This document shows, piece by piece, positions 21,786 to 32,401 of a stretch of 64,000 bases of DNA (position 1 is its first letter; every line of letters begins with the position of its first letter). The stretch is from Tretioscincus oriximinensis. Lineage: Eukaryota; Chordata; Lepidosauria; Squamata; Gymnophthalmidae. The notes beneath the pieces were generated by a model, which saw nothing but the letters and a program-made list of their open reading frames with translations, did not search any database and had not been told where the DNA came from. Both the position numbers and the translations under genes were made by a program. The stretch is taken from the NCBI GenBank assembly GCA_022410635.1, contig JAJVDF010000125.1:316032-380031 (forward strand), given 5' to 3'.

Positions 21786-24700
21786 TGGGTGCTTCCTTAC
21801 ACACTCCTACTGCCATGGTCTTTTTTCCTCCAATTCACAATGCAATTCACAATGATCAATTAAGTGTATCTGCTAAAGCGCATGTTTATAACATAGATAA
21901 ATTTGACTATCTTCAAGTATGGCAATATCTTATGTACTTTAAAGTATTTTATACTTAATCCTTTTAATAAATGGTGAAAGAATGTTTGGTTTGTGTCCAT
22001 GTCAGCTATGCCCTAGCATGTAAATGATGATGACACTTGTTTTGATAGATAGCTTTGTGGAATCACCTTGTGAAGGAAATATACAATCATGCACATAAAT
22101 GGAAGAAATGTCAGTAGCTTGTATTATGTTTGAAGAATCCCATAAGATTCAAGAGAACATTGGGTTATAGATGGCCTTTGGCATGGTCTGAAACATAATT
22201 AAATAGTGCTATCTGCCCCAGATGGATGACTCAGGCAGACGAAACATGTCCATGAACTCTATTTCTCATCAGTTGATGACTAAGTTATTGTTTAGAAGTT
22301 TGGGTGTCTTATGATTAAACTGGAGAAAGCTATCTCCTATAGGAAATAAAACTTTAGTACCACTCCTGAAATTCTTGACTGCTCAGAGATATCAATTTAG
22401 ACAGAAGGAAGAAATTTGTGCTTCCTGTCTTCAATTACTATAAAGGCAATCTTTCCCCAAGACTGCCTCTGATTCCAAAATAGTGAGAACTGTATTATTC
22501 ATCTCATTTTTTACATTGAAATATCATGCAACATTGGAGTAGAATCTCACATAAAAAAGTGTTTATTTCCTTTTTTTCTCTATCATGTAACTTGTTAGGC
22601 TATGATTACATCCTTACCGTAGACCTTCCTTTAGTTCACCTTCAGTCTTAAAGAATGACCCTTATTGCTCCACCCGCAGTTGTCTCTAGGCTGTCCCCTG
22701 TAAGGCATAGGGTGCATCCAGATGCATGTGTTGATCATGCTNGAAATAATCATTGTTCANTTAAAAGAATTGTGTGATGANTGCTTTGCTGTCCACATGA
22801 CTCGAGCAATGGTGTGAGGAACACATGGTGAGCTAACTTGTCATTTCTGGCGCTACACATTGGGGTATATTGCCATTGTGAAATACTTGAATGTGCACAA
22901 TTGGTACCGTTTATGCATGGTCACACATTTTAGTGACCACATATGCATGCCAGCAACAGTTAAAATGGAAGTGCATGGTATATAGGGCTACATCAGGGAT
23001 AAACGCTACAAAATCTGCTTTTCCCCAGTGTCTTTATGTAACACATTATACCTTTTTCTTCATACAGCAGATATCTTCTGGAATGGAATGCTTGTCCAGT
23101 CTCAATGTGAAGGTGTGAAGGTCCATTTGTTTGTATTTCATCCTTGAGTTGACAACATACTTTTTCATCTCCATTATGTGTTCCATAGGTAGCTTTTCCC
23201 AGAAGAGGCTAATCTTGTTTTTTGCCTCATTGGACAGAATGTCTTGATTCCCATCATTCACTGGATTATAANTTATTCAGCAAAACATACCAGCTAAACA
23301 AGAAACTCTTAAAATTAAAAAGTTGTGCTTAATAGTAATAGCAACCATTGCTTCTACAAAGAAAGAAAGAGAAAAAACAAGAATAACATTAAAAAACCGA
23401 ATGTTTTCGTGATGCAAAGCTGATGTTAGATTCCAATATGGGTAAGAGTTTACTGTCATTTCTGCTATTATTTTCATAAAAACTCCCCTATAAACTATAT
23501 TTCTTCTTTCTTTTTGACTATTATAATGATCAAATTTAATTGCAATACACTGTAGGTTTTTTTTTAAAAAAAATAAATCTCCATATGCTGAACTCCAGTT
23601 TTTCATAGCCTAACAAATAATAGAAAGTTCCAGTGATCCCAATATGGCTATAATTCATTGGCTTCCTCTGAAATTTGTGAGATGAANTAGTACTAGATGG
23701 ATGAGTAATTAACTTTTACAATTATATCATGTCACTAACTAAGTCCCAATTCTCTAAATGATTATTTCTCAATGAATTTTTAGTAAATCAGCACTCGGCC
23801 CCATTTTAAACGCGCAGTTAGATTACAGTGCAGAAATGAAAGCTAATATTTCTATATTAAAAGTCAGAATCCCACTAGCAAACATGTTTTCAAGAAATAT
23901 TTGCTGTTTTTCTCTATTAAAAGTTTTGATCACTCAGGAATAAGTTATACTGCTGCTAGATCTGCCCAAACAAAATATTAAACTATCTCCATATGGGATA
24001 CCGTTGACACTGTGTGTATAAATATGCAATCTACCTGCCAGTTACTAATTTTTCTCCATTTAATACAGGTTTCCTCTTAAATAAATAAATAGCCGGCAGC
24101 CCATTTTTAATCTGAAAACAAACCAAAGTAATCTATCTTTAAAGTTGCACCCAATATCAAACAAACCATTAAAAAGCCTGTAAAATAGATGAGAGAACAA
24201 CCAGAAAGTAAGTGCTGAGGAACCCTCGGCGTGCCCGGAAATACTGAGCATGCTCAGCTGCATCGTCTTGTCAGCTTCTTCTCATAGTAATCCCACTAAA
24301 AAAGGTACACACACAGAAGGCCTCTCATCCCCGTGGCTGCAAGCATAGCAATTTGGGTTTTTTTTAGGAATGATTTCTGAATAAATGAACTATAAAATAT
24401 TCCAGGGGAAGCCAAAAATCCATTAGCAGGTATGATGGAAGCATCCTGATTGCACTACAAAAGAAGTAGAAAAATGAAGTCTGCACATGACCTATGACAG
24501 GCCCTTATTTCAAGATATTTTCCAGAATAAATCTCAGTGTGGGAAGGACCTAGACTGGGTCTCTTTTAGCTGGCTGAAAATTTCCTCTGTATCAAGCAAT
24601 TGCATTACCTGAATGTATGGTGTAATATGTTTATCCGGATCACACATTTGCCCATTTTGTTAACGTAGTCTGACAAGTTTAATACAGGGATTAAATATAA

Positions 24701-25392
24701 GTTGCCAACTTGTGACTTTCAAGGTTTATATCTTACTAATGTACTAGAATCTCCTTAAAAGCTTCAGTAGTCTTAGCTGAAGACATTGATACTGCTGTTT
24801 TTCTCCTCTAAATTACTTTTGGATTTCAACCAGTAGCTTTCAGTATAATCTATTAGAGACCCTAGAATCATTCCTGGCTTGGATTGTCAAATTGAGAATT
24901 TCGGCCCTGCATCGACGAGAAACAGTGACAGCTTGACATGTATCTTTTTATTTGATTTCCCCCCTCTTTATTAAATAAAGATTAATGCCTCGTATCCTAA
25001 CTGTTTTGCCTCTAGAGACTTAAAATGAAAGAGCCTGCTTTATGTCCGTTTTTTTTCCCACCTTGAGTTTCACATGTGGTTTTTATTGTTACTGCTACTG
25101 CTTTTTATAACTACTTTATTATTTAATTAGTACAAAAACACTTTAGCCAGAAAGTACGAATTATACAGTTTCACTTAAGTGCTTATTTTCTAGTATGCCA
25201 AGAAGATGGAAGAGTCAACATACAGGAGTAGACATGTACAGTACAGTGGATGGGGACTCCTTCCATTGAACTGTCCAAATTCTGATTCCCTGGCTTGAGC
25301 AGTACTAAACAGTGAATGGGAGGGTTGATATCAGTGTTGATAGGTGTTAGTCGTTAAGTCAGTGTCTCCCCATCTCAGCAACTTGGCCTAGC
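21786..25392. other. Long AT-rich unique stretch
   Basis: No exon is found. The frames near 22891, 23277 and 24060 lack family features. The part 24840-25020 looks unlike repeat DNA and could be regulatory. Ns lie at 22742, 22760, 22782, 23272 and 23687. Confidence 0.4.
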
Positions 25393-25393
25393 T

Positions 25394-25441
<48 letters not shown>

Positions 25442-25466
25442 CTTACTTTCTTACTTACTTTACTTT
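25393..25466. repeat. (TTTA)n passing into (TTAC)n microsatellite
   Basis: About twelve ATTT units end near 25440 and continue as CTTA/CTTT units up to the palindromic element at 25467. The CTTA repeat resumes at 25614. Confidence 0.9.
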
Positions 25467-25613
25467 GGCCCTGTCCCCACTGAGCCTTATTATGGGCTGT
25501 ATCTCTGGATAGAGCTTGGCCATCCACATGCCAGTATAGTCTACACAAGCATGTAGATGGCAGGCTCGTATTTCAAGGTATAGACCATAATAAGGCCCAG
25601 TGGGAACAGGACC
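25467..25613. mobile_element. Palindromic MITE (family M1, copy 1)
   Basis: A 147-bp unit has about 31-bp inverted termini. It starts GGCCCTGTCCCCACTGAGCC and ends in the near complement of that, with CAGTGGGAACAGGACC. The next bases, TTATTATGGGCTGTATCTC, pair with GGTATAGACCATAATAA. The centre also folds (CCATCCACATGCC against GCATGTAGATGGC). It sits inside a TTAC microsatellite, so the target duplication cannot be read. A second copy is at about 56109-56240. Confidence 0.75.
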
Positions 25614-25634
25614 TTACTTACTTACTCTACTTAC

Positions 25635-25887
25635 TTATTTATTTATACTTATATCCCGCCCTATACCTAAAGGTCCCAGGGTGGCTAACCATAGGGGGGC
25701 ACACATATTTTTTGTTGCTTTCTCCACAACAGATACCCTGTGAAGTAGGTGGGGCTGAGAGAGTTCTAAAGAACTGTAATTGGACCAAGATCACCCAGCT
25801 GGCTTTCAAGGAGGATTGGGGAAATGTCCTGGGAGACTACCAGATAAGAGTCCAACACTCTAACCACTACACCAAACTGGCTCTCTA
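25635..25887 (-). mobile_element. tRNA-headed SINE, family 1, reverse orientation
   Basis: The left edge is the L2-type tail in reverse (TATTTATACTTATATCCCGCC, with the complement of CCCTGGGACC). The right edge is the tRNA-like head in reverse, with CCAACACTCTAACCACTACA. In between lies GATCACCCAGCTGG, the complement of the GGGTGACC block. Confidence 0.88.
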
Positions 25888-26109
25888 GTTAGATGTAGGT
25901 TGTTTCAAGTCTTCATTCACCAGCACAGCGTGTGCCAGGAAAAAATATGGAGTGGTTTGAGGGAAGGATAAGGAATGATATACATGCCAACATAAGCAAA
26001 CAAAAGAAATGCAATTTTATTTCAATCAATGTGTGTCTGCAGTCAATTATACTGCAATCAGCTTACTTAAAAGGCACAGGAAAAGAAACTCACCTTGATT
26101 CCATATCCA

Positions 26110-26462
26110 AAACTTATATGGATGGCTCAGTTGCTTAGGAAACCATCTCTCATCTGGGAGATCGGGATTTGAAGCCCTGTGTCAGAAGTGGGGAAGGGTG
26201 AGCACCTTCCACTAGCTTGTACCTCTAGCCAACCCAGCTATTCGAAAGCAAGAAATGCAAGAAATTGAAACTCACTGCAAGTAGATACATGGGAACCACA
26301 CAGTCTGGTGGGGAAGATAGAATGTGAGCCTTCGGGCAAAAAACCCTTGCAAGCCGCTTTGAGCCCCTTTGAAAGCTGAGAAAAGTGGGGTATAAGAACC
26401 CAGTTCTTCTTCTTCTTCCTCTTCTTCTTCTTCCTCTTCTTCTTCCTCTTCTTCTTCTTCTA
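26110..26462 (+). mobile_element. tRNA-headed SINE, family 2, with long CTT tail
   Basis: The head ATGGATGGCTCAGTTGCTTA and the body agree closely with the copy at 9127. The tail is about 58 bp of CTT/CCT repeats (26405-26462), longer than in the other copies. The frame of glutamates read on the minus strand (26272-26466) is simply this tail. Confidence 0.88.
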
Positions 26463-26820
26463 CCAAGTCTTGTTTGCCTGAATGCTAAGAATCATAACAT
26501 TCTCTGCAAATACGTAAGTGCAAAGGTATGATAAATCATGTCTCCATTTTCAGGTGGAACTCCATAATAGGTTCACCTTAATAACTTTCCACGTAATAAA
26601 ATCCAATTGATGTTGATTTAAAACCAATATTTCAAGGTTTTAACAATGCACTGCTGTTTAAAACGTCAATTATAGAAATGATGGAAAGACAGAGATCAGT
26701 AAAAATTAATTATTACAGAGCTATGCTCCATTTGGGACTGAAAAAGCCACACTGAAAATGCTTTCTCTGCAAGTTGAAGAAACCAGCCCTGTGGGTGTTC
26801 ACAATGGAAAAGGAATGGCA

Positions 26821-27036
26821 CAGTTAACATGCGTTAGTGTCAGACTGCTATCTGATAGTTTCCCAGTTTGATGCTGTTCTCCTCCATGGTGCCAGATGGG
26901 TGACCTTGGAATAGTCAACAGCTCATTATAGCTATCTCATCCCCATCTACTTTATAAAGAGTATTTTAGGAATCAGAGATTATATAAACTGTTTTGGATT
27001 GAGAAAACCACGGTATAAAAACATTCCTTCTCCTTC
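26821..27036 (+). mobile_element. tRNA-headed SINE, family 1, diverged
   Basis: A CAGTTTGATGCTG block (B-box relic) and GGGTGACCTTGGAATAGTCA mark the head and body. It lacks the L2 tail and ends in a TTCCTTCTCCTTCTT run, so this may be a subfamily with a different 3' end. Confidence 0.65.
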
Positions 27037-27302
27037 TTGGGCATGTGGCCATAGACTCAAATATAGACACTCTCAATGCCTCCCTGATAGATCGTAGAAA
27101 GATTCTAGAAGATCTATTAGGGTGAAGGAAGTTAATCTATATAAACCCTAATAGAAATGTTCAAGTATAACTAAATGCCATTAGCCAAGGAATAATACTG
27201 TATATCTTTAAAAAGAGAAAGTTTCTGATAATTTGGTTACTCCTTTTCTCCACTCTACTAATGCTGTAAGTGATTTAAGGTACAAAATAGGTGCCTTTCA
27301 TG

Positions 27303-27900
27303 TAGTGTTGCCATATTTTGGCAGCCCAAAACTGGGACAGAGGTGGGGTGGGGGTGCGTGCATGCGCGCGCACACACACGTACATGCACGTGTGCGCGTG
27401 CACACACAGACACTTGTAGTGAGACAGGCAGAACCTCTCTTCAGCCTGTCTCACCACAAGTGTCCATGTGTGCGCGTGTGTGCGCCTAGCTGCTCCAATG
27501 CTGGGGGCAGGGTTTTGCACCTGATGTCAGGCAAAGTACGCCAATTCGCCTCCAGTGGAGGAAAAACGCCTGGATTTGTGACAGGAGAACAGAGCTGTTC
27601 TTTTGTTAAAACCCCAAGCGTTTTTTGCTTGCTGGAGGCAAGTTGGCGTGCTTTACCTGACAGCAAGCACAAAACCCCACCTCCAGCATTGGAGCAGCTA
27701 CAGCATGCTCCAAGGTTCCTTTCAGGACCCCGGAAAGCATTGCTCAGGCTGCAGCCATCAGCTNTGGCGGTTCTTTTTTCTTTAAAATCCTGGATTTTTA
27801 TATTCCCTGATGCAGCATTGGGGAATGTAAAAATCTGGGATTTTATCTTAATCCCCCAAACCGGGATTGTCCCGCCTTCCCAGGACGTATGGCAACCCTA
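27303..27900. mobile_element. Foldback hAT-like element with 8-bp target duplication
   Basis: A 598-bp unit has termini TAGTGTTGCCATAT and, as complement of the right end, TAGGGTTGCCATACG. Flanks CTTTCATG (27295-27302) and CTTTCACG (27901-27908) match in 7 of 8 bases, as expected for hAT elements. Almost the whole unit is an imperfect palindrome centred near 27595 (GAGAACAGAGCTGTTCTTTT). The left arm carries a purine/pyrimidine alternating (CA/GC)n stretch at 27355-27412. The 243-codon frame through it is an artefact of the fold and has an N at 27764. Confidence 0.82.
27355..27412. repeat. Alternating purine-pyrimidine (CA/CG)n tract
   Basis: GCATGCGCGCGCACACACAC and following bases alternate purine and pyrimidine, a composition that favours Z-DNA. 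Confidence 0.8.
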
Positions 27901-27908
27901 CTTTCACG

Positions 27909-28722
27909 TATGTATCAGCACCTGTTATTTTATGTTTTATAGTCATGATGTGCAGCCACTGTAGTAAATACAGTTATTGTTTTTTGTTACATATGTGGAA
28001 ANGTCTAAGACTGCATTCACAAAGCAACTCAGAAGAGCTTTAGAGGCAATAGCATGTGGACACAAGTATACTTATCTCAGCTCTAATCCTCATTAAAAAT
28101 GTTGAAAATGAATTTTCTGACAATTATTTTAAATTAAAACTGTAGTGTGTGATTCTTTTTTCCATGTCTTTATTTCTTTTTTCTGTACCATGAATATTCT
28201 TAATCAATATTCTTCTGTACCTTGAATTCTTAATCAATAAGTTAGTTTCTTAAAAGGTCCTACTCTGTCACATAAAGGCCACAATATAATCATGTACTTC
28301 AGCTGCATATTGGTATATCTGCCTTGTAGAAGTAAAGAAAATAGAAAAAATGGCCCTGATGTATTTTAAGAATGGGAACTGATTTATTTTAATTCCCTAC
28401 ATTAGCATAACTCTGTTCTCCATAACAGAGCTATATTTTAAATCTTTGTTGTCGTGACTGCTACTCATTTACGAGCTCCTGGAAGCTGTAATATTTGTGA
28501 ATGTTAATACATACTGGTGTAATGACGTAAGGTAATGTACAAATTCAGTTTATATTTCAATTGAAACAGGTTGGTTCAGTTAAAACCATATCGTGGGTAT
28601 TCAGTTAAATTGGGCAGTTCATTTCATACCATTTGATACCGATCACATATGATCCTTTAGATATAACATTTTCCACTTTATTTTAATGCTATTGAATGTT
28701 CACAAGCTATAAATAGCTTGAT
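27909..28722. other. AT-rich unique sequence
   Basis: No exon or named repeat is visible. A 16-bp repeat pair at 28189-28243 (CTTAATCAATATTCTTCTGTACC and variant) is minor. Confidence 0.45.
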
Positions 28723-28730
28723 GTTTGAAC

Positions 28731-29372
28731 TAGAACCAAGGGGCGGGGTGGTGGCGGCCTCTGATAACGCCACGCCCCCCTTGCGGCGGCTAACGCACCA
28801 GTACCGGCACCTTTTATTTAGATGGGGGTGGGGGGGAGGCGGCCACCGCCGCCGCTCATTCCCGCGTGCCCCCGCCGCTGCCGCTGCCGCCCCCGTTAAC
28901 TCCGCCCCCACCTAAATAAAATGTGCCGGTACTGCAGCGGGGGTGGCGGCCTCTGATAACGCCACGCCCCCCTCGCGGCGGCTAACGCACCAGTACCGGC
29001 ACCTTTTATTTAGACGGGGGTGGGGGGGAGGCGGCCACCGCCACCGCTCATTCCCGCGTGCCCCCGCCGCTGCCGCTGCCGCCCCCGCTAACTCCGCCCC
29101 CACCTAAATAAAATGTGCCGGTACTGCAGCGGGGGGGCGGCCTCTGATAACGCCACGCCCCCCTCGCCGGCGGCTAACGCATCAGTACCGGCACCTTTTA
29201 TTTAGGCAGGGGGGCGGGGGAGATGGGGGAGCGGAGGTGGCCGCCGCCGCTCATTCCCTTGCCCCCCCGCCGCTGCCGCTGCTGCCCCCACCCCCCGCTA
29301 ACTCTGCCCCCCCGCCTCAATAAAAGGTGCCGGAACTGCGTTCCGGCGCGTTCCGTCACAAAAAAAGCCCTG
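28731..29372. repeat. GC-rich tandem array of 191-bp palindromic units in a hAT-like frame
   Basis: Three units of about 191-192 bp follow each other. The CCTCTGATAACGCCACGCCC word starts at about 28757, 28949 and 29140. Each unit contains an inverted pair, CAGTACCGGCACCTTTTATT and its complement AATAAAATGTGCCGGTACTG, about 90 bp apart. The array is CpG-rich in an AT-rich neighbourhood. Its right edge reads (complement) CAGGGCTTTTTTTGTGACGG, a terminus like hAT-type elements, and then repeats the GTTCCGGCACCTTTT motif of the units. Flanks GTTTGAAC (28723-28730) and GTTTAAAC (29373-29380) match 7 of 8. The left terminus does not match the right one, so a rearranged element is likely. The alanine/proline-rich frames are composition artefacts. 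Confidence 0.7.
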
Positions 29373-29380
29373 GTTTAAAC

Positions 29381-29633
29381 TATTTCATAATTTCGCTGTA
29401 CAATCAACATATTAAAGACCTCTGTAATCTATACTGAACACGGAATGGAAATGAATCCTTTTCATGTCTATTCCATGCATCCCACATACCGAGGTACACA
29501 CCTGGCACTAATAATTGTGTAACAAATGAAATAAATAAATATTAATAAATAAAGGTATTAATGAAATCTGTGATATGTACCTTTCATTCATTTGTTACAC
29601 ATGTATTTACCTCCTTGGGTAATATTTTAGTAG
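29381..29633. other. AT-rich spacer
   Basis: Contains AAATAAATAAATATTAATAA near 29528-29552, possibly the remnant tail of a retroelement. Confidence 0.4.
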
Positions 29634-30180
29634 ATGAAAAGACAAATGCAGGGGTCTNTATTAGGACCTCTGCTTTTCAATATATTTCAAAATGATCTGG
29701 ATGCTGTGGTAAATAATGAAGTAGCCAAGTTTGCTGACGACACTAAACTGTTCAGGGTAGTGCAAACTGAAAGTAATTCCAAGGAGCTCCAGAGTGATCT
29801 ATTGAAATTGGACGAGTGGGCAACAAAGTGGAAAATGCACTTCAATTTAAGCAAATGCAAAGTCATGCACATTGGGGCAAAGAAACCCAATTACTCCTAG
29901 GAGAGGTCGTAGGATTAGATAAGATAGGATTATACAAGTTCATGGAAGCCAAGGTATAAACAGCAACTAAGTTCGATGTCTTGATACTGCCTCCGAGATA
30001 GAGCAACAGGCAGGATTCCTGAAATGCTATTTGCAAGGCATCAAGAACAGTTGAAGATTTTGTCTTCTTCTGTTCCAGACTGTCCAGACATAATTGATGG
30101 GCCTCTGTGTGAGACAGAATGCTGGACTAGGTGGGTTGCGGCCTGTTTCAGCATGGCTCCTCTCATGTTCTTATGTTCAG
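29634..30180 (+). mobile_element. CR1 LINE, internally deleted
   Basis: The frame 29634-29900 encodes the catalytic part of a CR1 reverse transcriptase, with LGPLLFNIFQNDLDAV and the active-site box KFADDTKLF with both aspartates kept, then LQSDLLKLDEWATKWKMHF and LSKCKVMHIG. Right after this, at about 29924, the sequence jumps to the 3' UTR (CAAGTTCATGGAAGCCAAGG, AACAGGCAGGATTCCTGAAA, GAGACAGAATGCTGGACTAG, CTCCTCTCATGTTCTTATG). The thumb and C-terminal parts, several hundred bases in other CR1 copies, are missing. An N lies at 29658. Confidence 0.92.
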
Positions 30181-31340
30181 GGAAAATTATTACAATTTTG
30201 AATTACAGTATGTTGGATTTTTCAGTCAGCTACTTCATAATTTGATTTCACTCTTTCAAGTTTTGCTTCAATCTTTGTTATGATAATATATTACTTTATA
30301 TTATCTGCTTCTCTCCATCTTTCATGCACAAGGAAGCACATTACATTATATTTATTAGGAAAAATGCTAGATAGTTCACATTGTAATCCCTGCTTTCTTG
30401 CATGACTGAAATTCTTATTTCAAAGCTAATCAATTATGTTGAGGCAAGTAAGAATTGACTGACCCCCAAATTTGTAGAATAGAATACTCTGTCTTCAGTC
30501 AGGCTTTCATATTTATTTTTAAAAAAATAAGCAATGGATTATTTCATTATTATTTTTCTTTTGACAATAAATAGTCATTCCCTTCAGTATTATTTAAAAT
30601 TTGAACTTTTGGGAAGACGATTGAGAAATCNTGTTCAGTCACCACAAAAGGTACAGACCCAGGCCAAATTTAAAACTTGAGATAGACATTTTTAAAGAAA
30701 ATACCACTTTCTATTCCAGGCCTTCCCGCCTATGATTAACTTAAAGAATTATTCTTTTAAATAATAATTCTTGGGTTGACCCACTGTTTGGGGCAGATTT
30801 GATGGAAAATCTCAGAGTTTGCTGACTTCGATTCACCAGTAAATCAGGGACATGGAAGTCCAGATCATGACTAGCTGATCAGTAGTGACCATGGAAGNCA
30901 AAGTCATTGATGAGAAAAGGATGTTATTACATAGGGAGGTTGAGGTAAATTTTTAGCTACTTATTTTTTAAACTGTATGATGCAGTTTTTTTCTTTAGGA
31001 CTACAGACTGTATGATTTTTATTTAAATGGACATTCAAAAGAAGCTGTGTGATCACAACCTAAGTCAGCTATTTAATGGGAGAACCATTAGATAGCTTTT
31101 CTTCTTGCTTCTTTGTAAAATATTTCAAAATAATAGCCTCAGAACAACAATCCTTGAAGAAATAAATTACAAAGGAAATTTTGAAAGGGAAAATTTGGAG
31201 TACACCTACAAATTCCAGTCCATTGACAAGGGACAATGATAAACTTATTACAACACTAGTTAACTTCCTAGCCTCTTGAAAGCATCCTTGGACTGATTTG
31301 CTCTCCACATTTCTACATAGATCTGATTGACACACTTTGC
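30181..31340. other. AT-rich unique sequence
   Basis: No coding or named repeat is seen. Ns lie at 30631 and 30898. Confidence 0.45.
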
Positions 31341-31511
31341 CTATTTATTTATTTATATTTATACCCCGCCCCATACTCGAAGGTCTCAGGGTGGCAAACA
31401 GTAAAATATCCACACAAAATTAACAAATTAAAAACAGTATAAAAACAATATCTAAAGTGGGGACAAAAATGAACATTCTCTTCAGCCAAAGGCCAGGTGA
31501 AAGAATTACGT
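31341..31511 (-). mobile_element. L2 LINE 3' end, reverse orientation
   Basis: The edge TATTTATTTATTTATATTTA leads to ATACCCCGCCCCATACTCGA, AGGTCTCAGGGTGGC and CTTCAGCCAAAGGCCAGGTG, the complement of the last 170 bp of the L2 copies. Confidence 0.9.
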
Positions 31512-31914
31512 CTGTTTCCTCCAGGCCTCTCCCTTCACTTAAAAGGATTAACCTGGTTAATCCACTCAACAACATTTACAGGACAGTTATTTCCTACACT
31601 CAGTTTCCTATATAAAGTCTGTCCTTAGCATTTGTCCCCTAGCATCTGAAGAAGTCCATATGTCAACTCATTCTGTCTATCATAGTCTAGCTGGTCTCCA
31701 AAATGGCCCTTTTATTGGACTTTCTTCATAAAAGTTATTCTACCTTTTTCTTGAAGAAAAAATACATAGTTCAGGAGGGTCTAACTTGTTCAAGAATACT
31801 TTCCCCTCAGAACATCTTCACTAATAGGAAGTGAAGAATTTTTTCCCACTTAACTTTCTCTTCTGTCTTTTATGCAAAGTTGCAGCCGAAGGTAGAGAAG
31901 GAGACCACTCAGTC
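31512..31914. other. Unassigned sequence
   Basis: A part near 31630-31720 (AGCATCTGAAGAAGTCCATA and CCCTTTTATTGGACTTTC) resembles the central and end words of the foldback family at 5702, so a decayed copy is possible. Confidence 0.35.
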
Positions 31915-32401
31915 TCAACAATTGAACATAATTTTATTAAATTAACAATTTCCCCCAAACCCAACGCAATTGCGTAACAATACGGCATGAAAACTAAACA
32001 GAACAACAGAGAAATAAAGTGCTTAACAATTAACCTAGAAGTGGAGAAAATGTGACCATCGCTGGAGTAGGAGTGTGGCAGGCACAGCAGCTTGGCAGGC
32101 CACTTCAGGCCAGCCGCCCGGCCTGACCTGAACTACGTGGGTCACGCACCTTGGACGTGACACCCTAAGTCAGCCACCCGGTCTGACTTACATAACCTAG
32201 GTCACGCACCTTGGACGTGACACCCTAAGTCAGCCACCCGGTCTGACTTACATAACCTAGGTCACGCACCTTGGACGTGACACCAGCTGCACAGCTTGGG
32301 CCTTGCCACCAGACCCTTTTGACCATGCCCCCAGGCGCCATCCCCGGGCTGCCCACTCACGTGGTGGCCCAGCCCCTTTGGTCTAGGCGCCCGAACCGTC
32401 A
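31915..32401 (-). mobile_element. LTR-like element (family B, copy 3), left part
   Basis: It shares with 34829-35457 the reverse AATAAA (complement of 31933-31938), an AGAAGTGGAG...GACCATCGCTG block (against CGAAGTGGAG...GCCATGGCTG), a GTCAGCCA(C/T)CC block and GCCCAGCCC. The match resumes at about 32905, so this element is interrupted by the repeat at 32402-32904. It contains the 60-bp tandem at 32101-32284. Confidence 0.6.
32101..32284. repeat. 60-bp tandem repeat, three units
   Basis: The period is exactly 60 bp. The last two units (32161-32220 and 32221-32280) are identical and the first is diverged (GCCTGACCTGAACTACGTGG in place of GTCTGACTTACATAACCTAG). Each unit has a small inverted pair, GTCACG...CGTGAC, around CACCTTGGA. 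It lies inside the family-B LTR-like element. Confidence 0.95.

Noticed and set aside
25393..25466. CRISPR-like or other array
   Set aside because: It is a simple tetranucleotide microsatellite, and this is vertebrate DNA.
26272..26466. Poly-glutamate frame on the minus strand
   Set aside because: It is the CTT tail of a SINE.
27233..27964. The longest open frame (243 codons)
   Set aside because: It runs through the palindromic 27303-27900 element and its CA/CG tract, contains an N, and has no family motif. A chance frame is far more likely.
28678..29103. Alanine/arginine/proline-rich frames
   Set aside because: They repeat with the 191-bp GC-rich tandem unit and start in its composition, so they are not genes.
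32101..32284. Satellite array
   Set aside because: Only three units are present within an LTR-like element, too few for a satellite.
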